A DNA stretch of 64,000 nucleotides from an uncultured Oscillospiraceae bacterium. Lineage in GTDB: Bacteria > Bacillota > Clostridia > Oscillospirales > Ruminococcaceae. The position numbers were made by a program, and so were the translations under genes. Shown piece after piece: positions 25,581 through 33,380 of this stretch (within the stretch, counting starts at the first letter, position 1; the number at the start of each line of letters is the position of its first letter). The stretch is taken from the NCBI GenBank assembly GCA_902490585.1, contig CABUEI010000005.1:40828-104827 (forward strand). Direction: 5' to 3'. The notes below the pieces were generated by a model, which had not been told where the DNA came from, did not search any database, and was given only the letters and a program-made list of their open reading frames with translations.

Positions 25581-26648
25581 ATGGAACTGATGGAAATACT
25601 CAAAGGCGCAGTTGAAAAGAAAGCCTCCGATATATTTCTTATTTCGGGACTTGCTGTGTCATATAAGGAAAACGGCATAATCACAAAAGAGAGCGACGAA
25701 ATAATATTGCCTGCAGAAGCGGAAAGACTTGTAAAAGAGATATACCGTCTTGCAGAAAGAGATATCGCAAAGTACGAGGAAACGGGAGATGACGATTTTT
25801 CGGTATCGGTAAAGGGACTGAGCCGTTTCCGTATAAGTGCGTACAAGCAGAGAGGTTCTATGGCGGCTGTGATCCGTGTTGTTGAATTTGACATACCCGA
25901 TTACAGAGAGCTCAACATTCTGCCTGAAATAATCACCGACACAGTAGCAAGAACAAAAGGTCTTGTGCTTGTGACAGGTCCTGCGGGAGGAGGTAAGTCA
26001 ACAACGCTTGCCTGCATAATAGACGAGATAAACAAGCAGAGAAACAGTCATATCATAACGCTTGAGGACCCGATCGAATATCTGCACAAGAATAAGAAGA
26101 GCATCATAAGCCAGCGTGAGATAAACAGCGACAGCAAGAGCTATATAGTTGCACTTAGAGCCTGCCTGCGTCAGTCGCCCGATGTAATTCTGCTCGGTGA
26201 AATGCGTGACTATGAAACGATAAGTACGGCGCTCACCGCCGCAGAAACGGGTCACCTTGTAATTTCAACGCTGCACTCGGTCGGAGCACAGAACACGATA
26301 GACAGAATTATAGATATTTTCCCGCCGAGCCAGCAACAGCAGGTGCGTATTCAGCTGTCACAGCTGTTATGCTCGGTAATTTCACAGCAGCTTATCCCAT
26401 GTGAAGACGGAATACTCCGCCCTGCATTTGAGATCATGAAATGTAACAACGCTATCAGAAATATGATAAGAGAATCAAAGACGCACCAGATAGACACGGT
26501 TATCACCGCATCGGGCGAATCGGGTATGATCACTATGGATTCGTACCTCATGCACATGTACAGAAACAATCAGATAAGCAAGAGCGAGCTTATCAAACAC
26601 GCTTCTCACCCTGAAATAATGCTGAGGAAAATCGGAGAGGATAAGTAA
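25581..26648 (+). CDS. PilT-like type IV pilus/secretion ATPase
   Basis: The 355-residue protein belongs to the GspE/PilT ATPases that power pilus extension or retraction. It has the N-terminal PAS-like region (KKASDIFLISGLAVSYKENG), Walker A GPAGGGKSTT (about 135), the Asp box ITLEDPIEYLH, Walker B LLGEMRDYETI and the His box ISTLHSVGAQNTIDRIID. Its length (near 350) and short N-terminus match PilT rather than PilB/GspE, yet it is the only ATPase in this operon. It could therefore be the assembly motor here. Confidence 0.92.
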   Translation: MELMEILKGAVEKKASDIFLISGLAVSYKENGIITKESDEIILPAEAERLVKEIYRLAERDIAKYEETGDDDFSVSVKGLSRFRISAYKQRGSMAAVIRVVEFDIPDYRELNILPEIITDTVARTKGLVLVTGPAGGGKSTTLACIIDEINKQRNSHIITLEDPIEYLHKNKKSIISQREINSDSKSYIVALRACLRQSPDVILLGEMRDYETISTALTAAETGHLVISTLHSVGAQNTIDRIIDIFPPSQQQQVRIQLSQLLCSVISQQLIPCEDGILRPAFEIMKCNNAIRNMIRESKTHQIDTVITASGESGMITMDSYLMHMYRNNQISKSELIKHASHPEIMLRKIGEDK

Positions 26649-26669
26649 GGGGAAGATAGCAGAAATTAT

Positions 26670-26704
26670 GAAAATATAAAGTAGAGTTTAGATTTCCGTA
26701 AAAA
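26670..26704 (+). repeat. Left 35-bp direct repeat flanking the DUF4143 ATPase gene
   Basis: GAAAATATAAAGTAGAGTTT, then AGATTTCCGTAAAAA-like sequence. It matches 28030-28064 at about 31-32 of 35 positions in direct orientation, exactly 1360 bases away. Confidence 0.75.
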
Positions 26705-26718
26705 TGTGGCATATTTTA

Positions 26719-26747
26719 TTGACTGTCGGGCAAAATTATGATAAAAT
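26719..26747 (+). promoter_or_regulatory. Promoter of the DUF4143 ATPase gene
   Basis: TTGACT (26719-26724), 17 bases, then TAAAAT (26742-26747). It lies inside the direct repeats, so the unit carries its own promoter. Confidence 0.65.
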
Positions 26748-26797
26748 AAAATAAACTTCAGATTTTCATAATTCTATTATAAGGAGCGTCGCACAGC

Positions 26798-28024
26798 ATG
26801 GAATATATCAAGCGTGAAGCAGAACGAAAATTCTGTGAAATGGACAATTTTTTCAAGGTAGTTCTTGTAACGGGAGCCAGACAGGTCGGAAAAACGACTA
26901 TGCTGAAAAAGCTTGCGGACGGTACAGACAGGACTTATGTCAGCCTTGATGATATAATGGCAAGAGAGCTTGCACAAAGCGATCCGGCGTTGTTCTTTCA
27001 GAAATACAAGCCACCTGTGATAATAGATGAAGTGCAGTATGCTCCACAGCTTTTTGAACGTATAAAGGTGATATGCGACAGCAACGAAGAATACGGTCAG
27101 TTCTGGCTTACAGGCTCACAACAGTATGACATGATGAAAAATGTCCGTGAAACACTTGCCGGTCGTGTAGGAATACTGAATTTATACAGTCTTTCTCAAA
27201 GAGAGAAAAGCGGTATAATTTTTGATGAACCGCTTGATTTTTCGCTTGAAGAACTTTGCAAAAGGCAGGATAAAACAAAGCCGAACAATATTTCAGAGGT
27301 ATTTGAACATATATGGCGTGGCGGTATGCCTCGTGTACAGCAGGCTAACGAAGAAATGAGGCAGGAGTATTTCAACTCATACGTTGACACCTATCTCATG
27401 CGTGATGTTGCCGAGGCAGGCGGAGTTACCGATTCATCAAGATTTCTGAAAATGCTCAGAACCTGTGCGGCGCTCACAGCCGAACAGGTCAACTATTCAA
27501 ATCTGGCATCGGCGGCGGATATTTCAGAGCCGACAGCTAAACAGTGGGTAAGACTGCTAGAGGGGCTTGGCATAATATATCTTCTTCAGCCGTATTCAAA
27601 CAACGAACTGAAAAGACTTACAAAAACGCCTAAACTGTATTTCTGCGATACAGGCTTATGTACGTTCCTGTCAATGTGGCTGACAAAAGATACATTGATG
27701 AACGGTGCGGCAAGCGGACATTACTATGAAAACTATGTTGTCAATGAGCTGATAAGAAGCTACGCTTACGGTAAAAAGAGAGCTAATCTGTACTATTACC
27801 GTGACTTGAATGCTAAAGAGATAGATATAATTGCCGAGTGTGACGGAAAAATTCACCCTCTTGAAGTGAAGAAATCGGCAAATCCCGACCGCAAGGAAGT
27901 CAAAAAGTATGAGCTTATAGACAAAGCGTCACTCGAAAGAAGTTACGGAGGTATCGTTTGTATGTGTGATACTCCGTACCCGATTGACGAGCTTAACTCA
28001 TTTATCCCCAGCAACCTGATATAA
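26798..28024 (+). CDS. AAA ATPase with DUF4143 domain
   Basis: The 408-residue protein has an N-terminal AAA_14 ATPase with Walker A TGARQVGKTT (about 27-36) and an Asp-rich Walker B-type segment PPVIIDEVQYAPQL. A sensor segment (FWLTGSQQYDMM) is followed by a helical region with YVDTYLMRDVAEAGGV, then the C-terminal DUF4143 region. The end has YYRDLNAKEIDIIAECDGK and HPLEVKKSANP, which resemble a PD-(D/E)xK nuclease-like fold (Asp-x-Ile ... Glu-x-Lys). Such proteins are common and often scattered among strains, but their cellular role is not established. The gene stands alone between direct repeats and upstream of a terminator. AAGGAGC supports the start. Confidence 0.9.
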   Translation: MEYIKREAERKFCEMDNFFKVVLVTGARQVGKTTMLKKLADGTDRTYVSLDDIMARELAQSDPALFFQKYKPPVIIDEVQYAPQLFERIKVICDSNEEYGQFWLTGSQQYDMMKNVRETLAGRVGILNLYSLSQREKSGIIFDEPLDFSLEELCKRQDKTKPNNISEVFEHIWRGGMPRVQQANEEMRQEYFNSYVDTYLMRDVAEAGGVTDSSRFLKMLRTCAALTAEQVNYSNLASAADISEPTAKQWVRLLEGLGIIYLLQPYSNNELKRLTKTPKLYFCDTGLCTFLSMWLTKDTLMNGAASGHYYENYVVNELIRSYAYGKKRANLYYYRDLNAKEIDIIAECDGKIHPLEVKKSANPDRKEVKKYELIDKASLERSYGGIVCMCDTPYPIDELNSFIPSNLI

Positions 28025-28029
28025 TTTAA

Positions 28030-28064
28030 GAAAATATAAAGTCGTGTTTAGATTTTCGTAAAAA
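28030..28064 (+). repeat. Right 35-bp direct repeat flanking the DUF4143 ATPase gene
   Basis: GAAAATATAAAGTCGTGTTT, then AGATTTTCGTAAAAA-like sequence. It begins 5 bases after the ATPase stop and pairs with the repeat at 26670. Confidence 0.75.
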
Positions 28065-28073
28065 GTAAAATTA

Positions 28074-28113
28074 AACGGCAGGTTCATAAGAGCCTGCCTA
28101 TATGCCGTTATTT
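28074..28113 (+). terminator. Terminator after the DUF4143 ATPase gene
   Basis: Nested pairs GGCAGG/CCTGCC and AACGGCA/TGCCGTT form a stem-loop followed by ATTTAT. The T-run is weak. Confidence 0.6.
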
Positions 28114-28155
28114 ATCACTGTAGCCGAAATTTCCGCTGTTTTTTAAGCAAAAAGA

Positions 28156-28197
28156 AAAACAGCATCTCCTGTAGCCTCTGCTACGGCATGCTGTTTC
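28156..28197 (-). terminator. Strong stem-loop oriented as a minus-strand terminator
   Basis: AAACAGCAT pairs with ATGCTGTTT, and TGTAGC pairs with GCTACG inside it. On the minus strand the hairpin is followed by TTTTTCTTTTTGC, which is terminator-like. No minus-strand gene lies to its right within the gap, so either it terminates an unannotated transcript or it serves as a barrier. A nearby GCTGTTTTTT at 28132 can pair with AAAAACAGC at 28155, so alternative folds are possible. Confidence 0.55.
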
Positions 28198-28284
28198 TCA
28201 TGACGGAAAGAAAAGTAAAAACGTGAGGTAGACATCATCTCAAATCTACATCTCAACCTTACAAGCATATTATGCCACAGCACA

Positions 28285-28301
28285 GTTACATTTCGGTTAC
28301 A
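28285..28301. promoter_or_regulatory. Pair of GTTACA direct repeats, 11 bp apart
   Basis: GTTACATTTCG GTTACA: two copies start at 28285 and 28296. The same motif in the same phasing occurs at 31904-31941. It lies in the leader region of the BTAD regulator gene. Confidence 0.4.
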
Positions 28302-28519
28302 TTACAAATGCAGGGCAAAAAGGCAGTATAGTTTCTACTTATATCACAATAAATTTCCACTATATTATAGCGTTACTGTGCAATTTAACACGAAACTTGT
28401 TATCTTTGTAAAGCGATTTTACAAATAATAGAATTCTATTTACACAAATCGCCAAAACTGCAACGCTTGTTACATAACATTTGTTCAAAAATTTGAATTT
28501 TGATTAAAATAATTTCACA

Positions 28520-28543
28520 CTTTAACGTAAAATTTTGTTAAAG
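28520..28543. promoter_or_regulatory. Operator-like inverted repeat before the BTAD regulator gene
   Basis: CTTTAAC (28520-28526) and GTTAAAG (28537-28543) form a 7-bp palindrome with a 10-bp spacer, 26 bases before the start codon. The rest of the 28198-28519 gap is AT-rich and shows no gene. Confidence 0.4.
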
Positions 28544-28569
28544 CGAAAGAAAATCAAGGAGGTGGGAAT

Positions 28570-29754
28570 ATGTCGAATAAAATACATATAACAATGTTCG
28601 GGCAATTTTCGATATCATACCGTGACAAACGGCTGTGCGAGAACGAGTACAGAGGTTCCAAGATGATATTGCTTCTTGAATATCTTATCGCTCAGCGTGG
28701 AAGAGAGATAACGCAGAATGAACTTATCGACCTTTTATGGTCGGACAGCAGAAATCCTGCCAATGCACTGAAAACGCTTGTTCACAGGACGAGGGCGGTG
28801 CTTGACGAAATGATACCCGACGGCAGTAAACTTATAGCCGGAAGTCACAGCTCATACGCTTTTATAGAGAGTGACGAATGCGTGATCGACTCGACAAAGT
28901 TCAAGGAATACATAGATAAAGCCGAGGACGAATCACTGTCGAGAACAAGGCGTATCAGTATGTATAAGAAAGCAATATCACTTTACAACAGCGGTTATCT
29001 AGCAGGTGCGGTCGGAGAAACATGGGTTCAGCCGATAAACGTATATTTTCATGCACTTTATAACTCCGCCGTGGATAAATGCGTACAGCTTTTATATCCT
29101 ATGGGAAAGTTCTCGGAAATAATAACGCTCTGCGAACGTGCGACAATGCTTGACCAGTCGGACGAAAAGATGCACGCAAACCTTATCCGTGCGTTTGTGG
29201 CTATGGGCGAATATGAGCGTGCGGCTAAGCAGTACGATTACATACGCACATATCTTATGGAGCAGTACGGTGCCGCACCGGGAGCGCATCTCACCGAGCT
29301 GTACGAGCTTACGGTAAAACCGAGAAATGATGTACAGAATAATCTTGATGCGATTATAGGCGACCTGTCGGGCGACGACAGCAAGGAACAGAAAGGCGTT
29401 TTCTACTGTCAGTATGAGATTTTCAAGTATATATTCAGATTGTACAAGCGTGAAAGTCAAAGAATCGAGAGCAAGCTGTCTATCTGCCTTGTTTCTGCGG
29501 TTGACAGCAGTAAAAATGAACTTAAGGATATAAAACTGCTGGAAAAGGCAATGGATAAAATTTCGTTCAGCATAAGCAATTCACTGAGAATGAGGGACGT
29601 TTACACACGCTACAGCAGAAGCCAGTATCTTCTTTTGTTACTTGAAGCGGACGAAAGCTCGTTTGAAGGTATAGAGGAACGTATAATGACAAGGTTCAGA
29701 CGAAGTAAGACGATGGACAGCGTAAATGTTAAATTTGATTTCAAGGAAATATGA
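28570..29754 (+). CDS. BTAD-domain (SARP-like) transcriptional regulator
   Basis: The 394-residue protein starts with an OmpR-type winged helix (about 1-95: IHITMFGQFSISY, then LIAQRGREITQNELIDLLW). A bacterial transcriptional activation (BTAD) TPR-like domain follows (about 100-255, with MYKKAISLYNSGYLAGAVG and LIRAFVAMGEYERAAKQYDY). The C-terminal 110 residues resemble a degenerate GGDEF-type fold (SNSLRMRDVYTRYSRSQYLL) without the GGDEF signature. It probably binds direct repeats near promoters and responds to an unknown signal. A strong AAGGAGGTG site precedes the start. Candidate targets are the phased GTTACA repeats at 28285 and 31904, which is inference. Confidence 0.85.
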   Translation: MSNKIHITMFGQFSISYRDKRLCENEYRGSKMILLLEYLIAQRGREITQNELIDLLWSDSRNPANALKTLVHRTRAVLDEMIPDGSKLIAGSHSSYAFIESDECVIDSTKFKEYIDKAEDESLSRTRRISMYKKAISLYNSGYLAGAVGETWVQPINVYFHALYNSAVDKCVQLLYPMGKFSEIITLCERATMLDQSDEKMHANLIRAFVAMGEYERAAKQYDYIRTYLMEQYGAAPGAHLTELYELTVKPRNDVQNNLDAIIGDLSGDDSKEQKGVFYCQYEIFKYIFRLYKRESQRIESKLSICLVSAVDSSKNELKDIKLLEKAMDKISFSISNSLRMRDVYTRYSRSQYLLLLLEADESSFEGIEERIMTRFRRSKTMDSVNVKFDFKEI

Positions 29755-29759
29755 AATTC

Positions 29760-29779
29760 GCCCCTGCACTTGCAGGGGC
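29760..29779 (+). terminator. Stem-loop after the BTAD regulator gene
   Basis: Perfect GCCCCTGC-ACTT-GCAGGGGC hairpin directly after the stop codon. The tail (ATTTGTCTG) is a weak T-run. Confidence 0.65.
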
Positions 29780-29805
29780 ATTTGTCTGTAGCTTTAGCAA
29801 AAATA

Positions 29806-30045
29806 AAATGGCGAACTGCCCGTAAGGACAGCCCGCCTTAGCTTGTAGAAAAAGTCTGTTTTTTATAAAATAGCGTAAGTTCTCAATCCCTAACCCCAAA
29901 CCCCTTCCCCGGGGAAGGGGCTATATTACTGGGGCTACCGCCCCTAGTCCCCGTTGGGGGCTTCGCCCCTCAACCCCATTTTTTAATAACGATAGAGGTT
30001 TTTCGGCAGACTGTGGCGGACTGTCCGATATGGGCAGTCCGCTTT
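29806..30045. repeat. GC-rich multi-hairpin intergenic element
   Basis: This gene-free block holds a perfect 20-bp palindrome (CCCCTTCCCCGGGGAAGGGG at 29901), then GGGGCTACCGCCCC near 29931, then CCCC/GGGG stems around 29949-29977 and a T-run. It is framed by two related hairpins of the same orientation: GGCGAACTGCCC...GGACAGCCCGCC (29810) and GGCGGACTGTCC...GGGCAGTCCGC (30016). The base composition is unlike its surroundings, and the layout suggests a dispersed non-autonomous repeat. Only one copy is in this window. Confidence 0.55.
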
Positions 30046-30064
30046 GCTGTATATTCTGTTTTTA

Positions 30065-31678
30065 TCAGAGTGTGAAGCTTCCGCCGTGGTTTGCTTTTCT
30101 CCAGTCAACATACTCTTCGTATGTTCCCTGCCTGTCGTAGCAGCCCTTGTCAGCGATTTCTATTATACGGTTTGCAACTGTCTGTACTATTTCATAGTCG
30201 TGAGAAGCGAACAGTACGTTGCCCTTGAAGTCCGAAAGTCCGTTGTTTACGGCAGTGATGCTTTCAAGGTCAAGGTGGTTAGTAGGTCTGTCGAGTATAA
30301 GAACGTTTGACTGGAACAGCATCATGCGTGAGAACATACAACGTACCTTTTCACCACCGGATAATACGTCAACGCTCTTGAATATATCATCGCCCGAGAA
30401 CAGCATACGTCCTAAGAAGCCACGCAGATATGTTTCGGTTTCGTCCTTTGAATACTGTCTTATCCAGTCAAGGATGGACAGCTTGCAACCGTTGAAGAAT
30501 GCGCTGTTATCCTGAGGGAAGTAGCTTACGCTTGCGGTGCTTCCCCACTTGATAAAGCCCTCGTCCGGTTCTTCTTCGCCCATCAGTATCTTGAACAGTG
30601 TGGTAACGGCAATTTCGTTATCGCCTACAAAAGCAATCTTGTCGTTTCTGCCGACCGTGAAGCTTACATGGTCGAGCACCTTAACGCCGTCAACCGTCTT
30701 TGTAAGCCCTTCGACCTGTAAAATATCCTTGCCTATCTCACGCTCCATATCAAAGCTGATGAACGGATAACGTCTGCTTGACGCAGGCAGTTCCTCTACC
30801 GTCAGCTTGTCAATGAGCTTCTTTCTCGATGTAGCCTGCTTTGACTTTGATTTGTTTGCGGAGAATCGCTGGATAAAGCTCTGTAATTCCTTTATCTTCT
30901 CCTCGTTCTTCTTGTTCTGCTGCTTTAACATCTTCTGGATAAGCTGTGAAGATTCGTACCAGAACTCGTAGTTACCGACATACATCTTGATCTTTGTATA
31001 GTCTATATCTACCGTGTGGGTACAAACATTATTGAGGAAGTGACGGTCATGCGATACAACGATAACCGTACCGAAATACTCCGCAAGGAAGTCCTCAAGC
31101 CATGCCACAGCGTCAATATCAAGGTGGTTCGTAGGCTCGTCCATGAGGATAATGTCGGGATTGCCGAAGAGTGCCTGAGCGAGCAGAACCTTGACCTTTT
31201 CGTTACCTGCAAGACTGCTCATCTGAGCGTACATAATGCTCTCGTCAAGTCCGAGACCCTGAACGAGCTTTGATGCGTCGCTCTCAGCTTCCCAGCCGCC
31301 GAGTTCGGCAAATTCGCCCTCGAGTTCGCTTGCGAGGTTTCCGTCCTCCTCTGTGAAGTCCTCCTTCGCATAAAGAGCATCCTTCTGCTTCATTACCTCA
31401 TAAAGACGGGGATTTCCCATTATTACCGTTTCCTGGACTGTGTATTCGTCATATGCGTAGTGGTCCTGCTTGAGCACGGACATACGCAGTCCTTCCTGTA
31501 CTGTGACTGTGCCTGTGGTCGGCTCGAGAGCACCGCAGAGTATCTTTAAGAATGTGGACTTACCCGCACCGTTTGCGCCGATAACGCCATAGCAGTTGCC
31601 GGCTGTGAACAGCAGGTTTACGTCCTTGAACAACATCTGTCCGCCGAATGAAAGACTAACGTCCGATACTGTAATCAT
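30065..31678 (-). CDS. ABC-F family ATPase, YbiT-like, with a degenerate second ATP site
   Basis: The 537-residue soluble protein has two ABC domains joined by the basic P-site tRNA-interaction linker (about 240-300, KMLKQQNKKNEEKIKELQSF) and no membrane part. This is the ABC-F layout of ribosome-associated translation factors. Domain 1 is intact: Walker A GANGAGKST and Walker B ILMDEPTNHLD. Domain 2 is altered: its P-loop reads GDNEIAVTT, lacking the lysine, and its Walker B is LILDRPTNHLD with Arg where the catalytic Glu should be. The bases were re-read and support both changes. It may act as an EttA/YbiT-type factor with only one hydrolysing site. A promoter lies at 31750-31778. Confidence 0.9.
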   Translation of the reverse strand: MITVSDVSLSFGGQMLFKDVNLLFTAGNCYGVIGANGAGKSTFLKILCGALEPTTGTVTVQEGLRMSVLKQDHYAYDEYTVQETVIMGNPRLYEVMKQKDALYAKEDFTEEDGNLASELEGEFAELGGWEAESDASKLVQGLGLDESIMYAQMSSLAGNEKVKVLLAQALFGNPDIILMDEPTNHLDIDAVAWLEDFLAEYFGTVIVVSHDRHFLNNVCTHTVDIDYTKIKMYVGNYEFWYESSQLIQKMLKQQNKKNEEKIKELQSFIQRFSANKSKSKQATSRKKLIDKLTVEELPASSRRYPFISFDMEREIGKDILQVEGLTKTVDGVKVLDHVSFTVGRNDKIAFVGDNEIAVTTLFKILMGEEEPDEGFIKWGSTASVSYFPQDNSAFFNGCKLSILDWIRQYSKDETETYLRGFLGRMLFSGDDIFKSVDVLSGGEKVRCMFSRMMLFQSNVLILDRPTNHLDLESITAVNNGLSDFKGNVLFASHDYEIVQTVANRIIEIADKGCYDRQGTYEEYVDWRKANHGGSFTL

Positions 31679-31749
31679 TTTTGTTTCCTTTCTTGTTGCA
31701 CTTTTGCTTTTTCTTACATCTTTTATCTCTTTTTAACCATATAGATTAA

Positions 31750-31778
31750 AGTATAGCATACATTTTCGGATAATGCAA
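31750..31778 (-). promoter_or_regulatory. Promoter of the ABC-F gene
   Basis: On the minus strand TTGCAT (31778-31773), 17 bases, then TATACT (31755-31750). Confidence 0.65.
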
Positions 31779-31903
31779 GCGAAACCGCAGAAATAAAGGA
31801 AAAACCGTATTTTTCAGTCAATTTTGCTCAATGTGGGGAATATCCGCTCTATGACATTATGATTTACGGCAAGACGGCGGTAATACGTTTGTCGGGAAGA
31901 AAA

Positions 31904-31941
31904 GTTACAAAACGGTAACAAATGGTTACAAAATAGTTACA
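31904..31941. promoter_or_regulatory. Four helically phased GTTACA-type repeats
   Basis: GTTACA (31904), GTAACA (31915), GTTACA (31925) and GTTACA (31936) are spaced 10-11 bases, one DNA turn. The array ends 15 bases before a promoter -35. This is the layout expected for an activator that binds direct repeats, such as a SARP/BTAD protein. Confidence 0.5.
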
Positions 31942-31956
31942 GTTTAGGGTTTTCTA

Positions 31957-31985
31957 TTGTGAAGAAATTTTGTTTGTGATAGAAT
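31957..31985 (+). promoter_or_regulatory. Promoter of the ADP-ribosylglycohydrolase operon
   Basis: TTGTGA (31957-31962), 17 bases, then TAGAAT (31980-31985). The imperfect -35 fits an activated promoter. Confidence 0.5.
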
Positions 31986-32066
31986 ATTTATATGAGGTAT
32001 TTTGGGGCAAACGGGAAGCAAAGAAATTTTGCGGATATCGGATAAAAAATGACTTTCGGAGGGTAT

Positions 32067-32855
32067 ATGCTCGGAGCAATTCTCGGTGATATAATCGGTT
32101 CGACAAGAGAACTGCATAATGTAAAAACGGAAGAGTTTGAACTGTTCCCTGCAGAAAGTCATTTCACCGATGATACGGTAATGACGATAGCGGTTGCGGA
32201 AAAACTGCTGAGTGACAGTTCGGGCTGTAACAGTCGGAAAGCGTATGCCGCACGCTATAAGCAGTATTATAGCCGCTATCGTAATGCGGGATTCGGACAG
32301 ATGTTTTCAAAGTGGGCGGAAAATGACACACTTCATATCCAAAGAAGCTACGGAAACGGAGCGGCGATGAGGGTGACGGCTATCGGTTATGCGTTTGACG
32401 ACCTGAAACCGCTTTTAAAGGAAGTAAAGGCAAGCTGTTACTACACGCACCATAACTGTGAGGCGATAAAAGGTGCAAAGGCAGTGGCGACCTGTATATT
32501 TCTTGCACGAAAGCAGGAGAACAAGGACAGTATCAAGCGGACAATAGAGAAAATGTACGGTTACAGATTTCAACCGCTTGACGAAATCCGCAAAGATTAT
32601 GTTTTTGACAGCAGAACGTCATATTCCGTTCCGCCTGCACTTGAAGCGTTCTTTGAATCGGATTCTTACGAAAGTGCGGTAAGAAAGGCAATTTCCATAG
32701 GCGGAGACAGCGATACCATTGCGTGTATAACAGGCGGAATCGCCGAAGCGTACTACAGAGAGATACCTAAAGAGATTGTGTCGAGGGGAAATTTGATTAT
32801 TGACAGCGGACTAAGGAGAGTTATAAGGGAGTTTCGGGAAAGGTTCGCTGAGTAG
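32067..32855 (+). CDS. ADP-ribosylglycohydrolase family protein
   Basis: The 262-residue protein belongs to the DraG/ARH family, which removes ADP-ribose from proteins or related acceptors using two metal ions. The N-terminus has GAILGDIIGSTRE and the metal-binding FTDDTVMTIAVA. The C-terminus has SIGGDSDTIACITGGIAEAYY, which holds the second Asp cluster. The family's usual length is 260-300. A start at 32049 is possible, but GGAGGG lies just before 32067. No partner ADP-ribosyltransferase is seen nearby. The short gaps to the next genes suggest an operon. Confidence 0.88.
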   Translation: MLGAILGDIIGSTRELHNVKTEEFELFPAESHFTDDTVMTIAVAEKLLSDSSGCNSRKAYAARYKQYYSRYRNAGFGQMFSKWAENDTLHIQRSYGNGAAMRVTAIGYAFDDLKPLLKEVKASCYYTHHNCEAIKGAKAVATCIFLARKQENKDSIKRTIEKMYGYRFQPLDEIRKDYVFDSRTSYSVPPALEAFFESDSYESAVRKAISIGGDSDTIACITGGIAEAYYREIPKEIVSRGNLIIDSGLRRVIREFRERFAE

Positions 32856-32896
32856 TGATATGCCTGCGGCAAGCAACGCAACAGGGGTAAGAAAAT

Positions 32897-33349
32897 ATGG
32901 TGCTTGAAATAAACGAAGAAATATATCTGTATACTTTTGCGGGCGAAGAGGATTTCGGCTCAGCAAAAGCAAATCCATACAAAAAAACGACATATCTTTT
33001 TGACCTTGATACGTTTACCGTATATGAGAGCGGAACCGACGAGGCAAGGGCGGCGGAAAGGACGATTGTTTTTCCGTCGGTGACACGGGAACAGGCGCAA
33101 AGAGAGTATATAAAAGCTCTTGACAACAAGCGTCTTAATCATATTTTCAGAAACCTTGACGGCAAGGCGTATTGGGATATGTTCTGGAAGTATTTTGATG
33201 ACGGAGCGGATAAGTTCAATTCGTTCAATATGTTTGAAGACCGTTTACGCATACAGAAAATAGTTGAGTGGTGCGATGAGAACAATATTCCTTATTACAT
33301 AAACAAGAAAGACGAAGTTATAAAGGATATAATGGAATACGAAATGTAA
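32897..33349 (+). CDS. Hypothetical protein, possibly UPF0158-like
   Basis: The 150-residue soluble protein has a beta-rich start (LEINEEIYLYTF) and a helical C-terminus with FWKYFDDG and RIQKIVEWCDENNIPYYIN. The last part recalls UPF0158-type proteins, but I am not certain of this. GGGGTAAG precedes the start. It lies between the ADP-ribosylglycohydrolase and the phosphatase fusion, with 41 and 31 bases on either side. Function unknown. Confidence 0.65.
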   Translation: MVLEINEEIYLYTFAGEEDFGSAKANPYKKTTYLFDLDTFTVYESGTDEARAAERTIVFPSVTREQAQREYIKALDNKRLNHIFRNLDGKAYWDMFWKYFDDGADKFNSFNMFEDRLRIQKIVEWCDENNIPYYINKKDEVIKDIMEYEM

Positions 33350-33380
33350 ATTAAACTTGTATTGTTCAGAGGGGAAATAC

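Noticed and set aside
26798..28024. DUF4143 ATPase unit as an insertion sequence
   Set aside because: There are no terminal inverted repeats and no transposase. The direct repeats are too long and too diverged for a fresh target-site duplication.
31904..31941. CRISPR-like short repeat array
   Set aside because: The repeats are 6 bases with 4-5-base gaps, far below CRISPR repeat and spacer lengths, and no cas genes are present.
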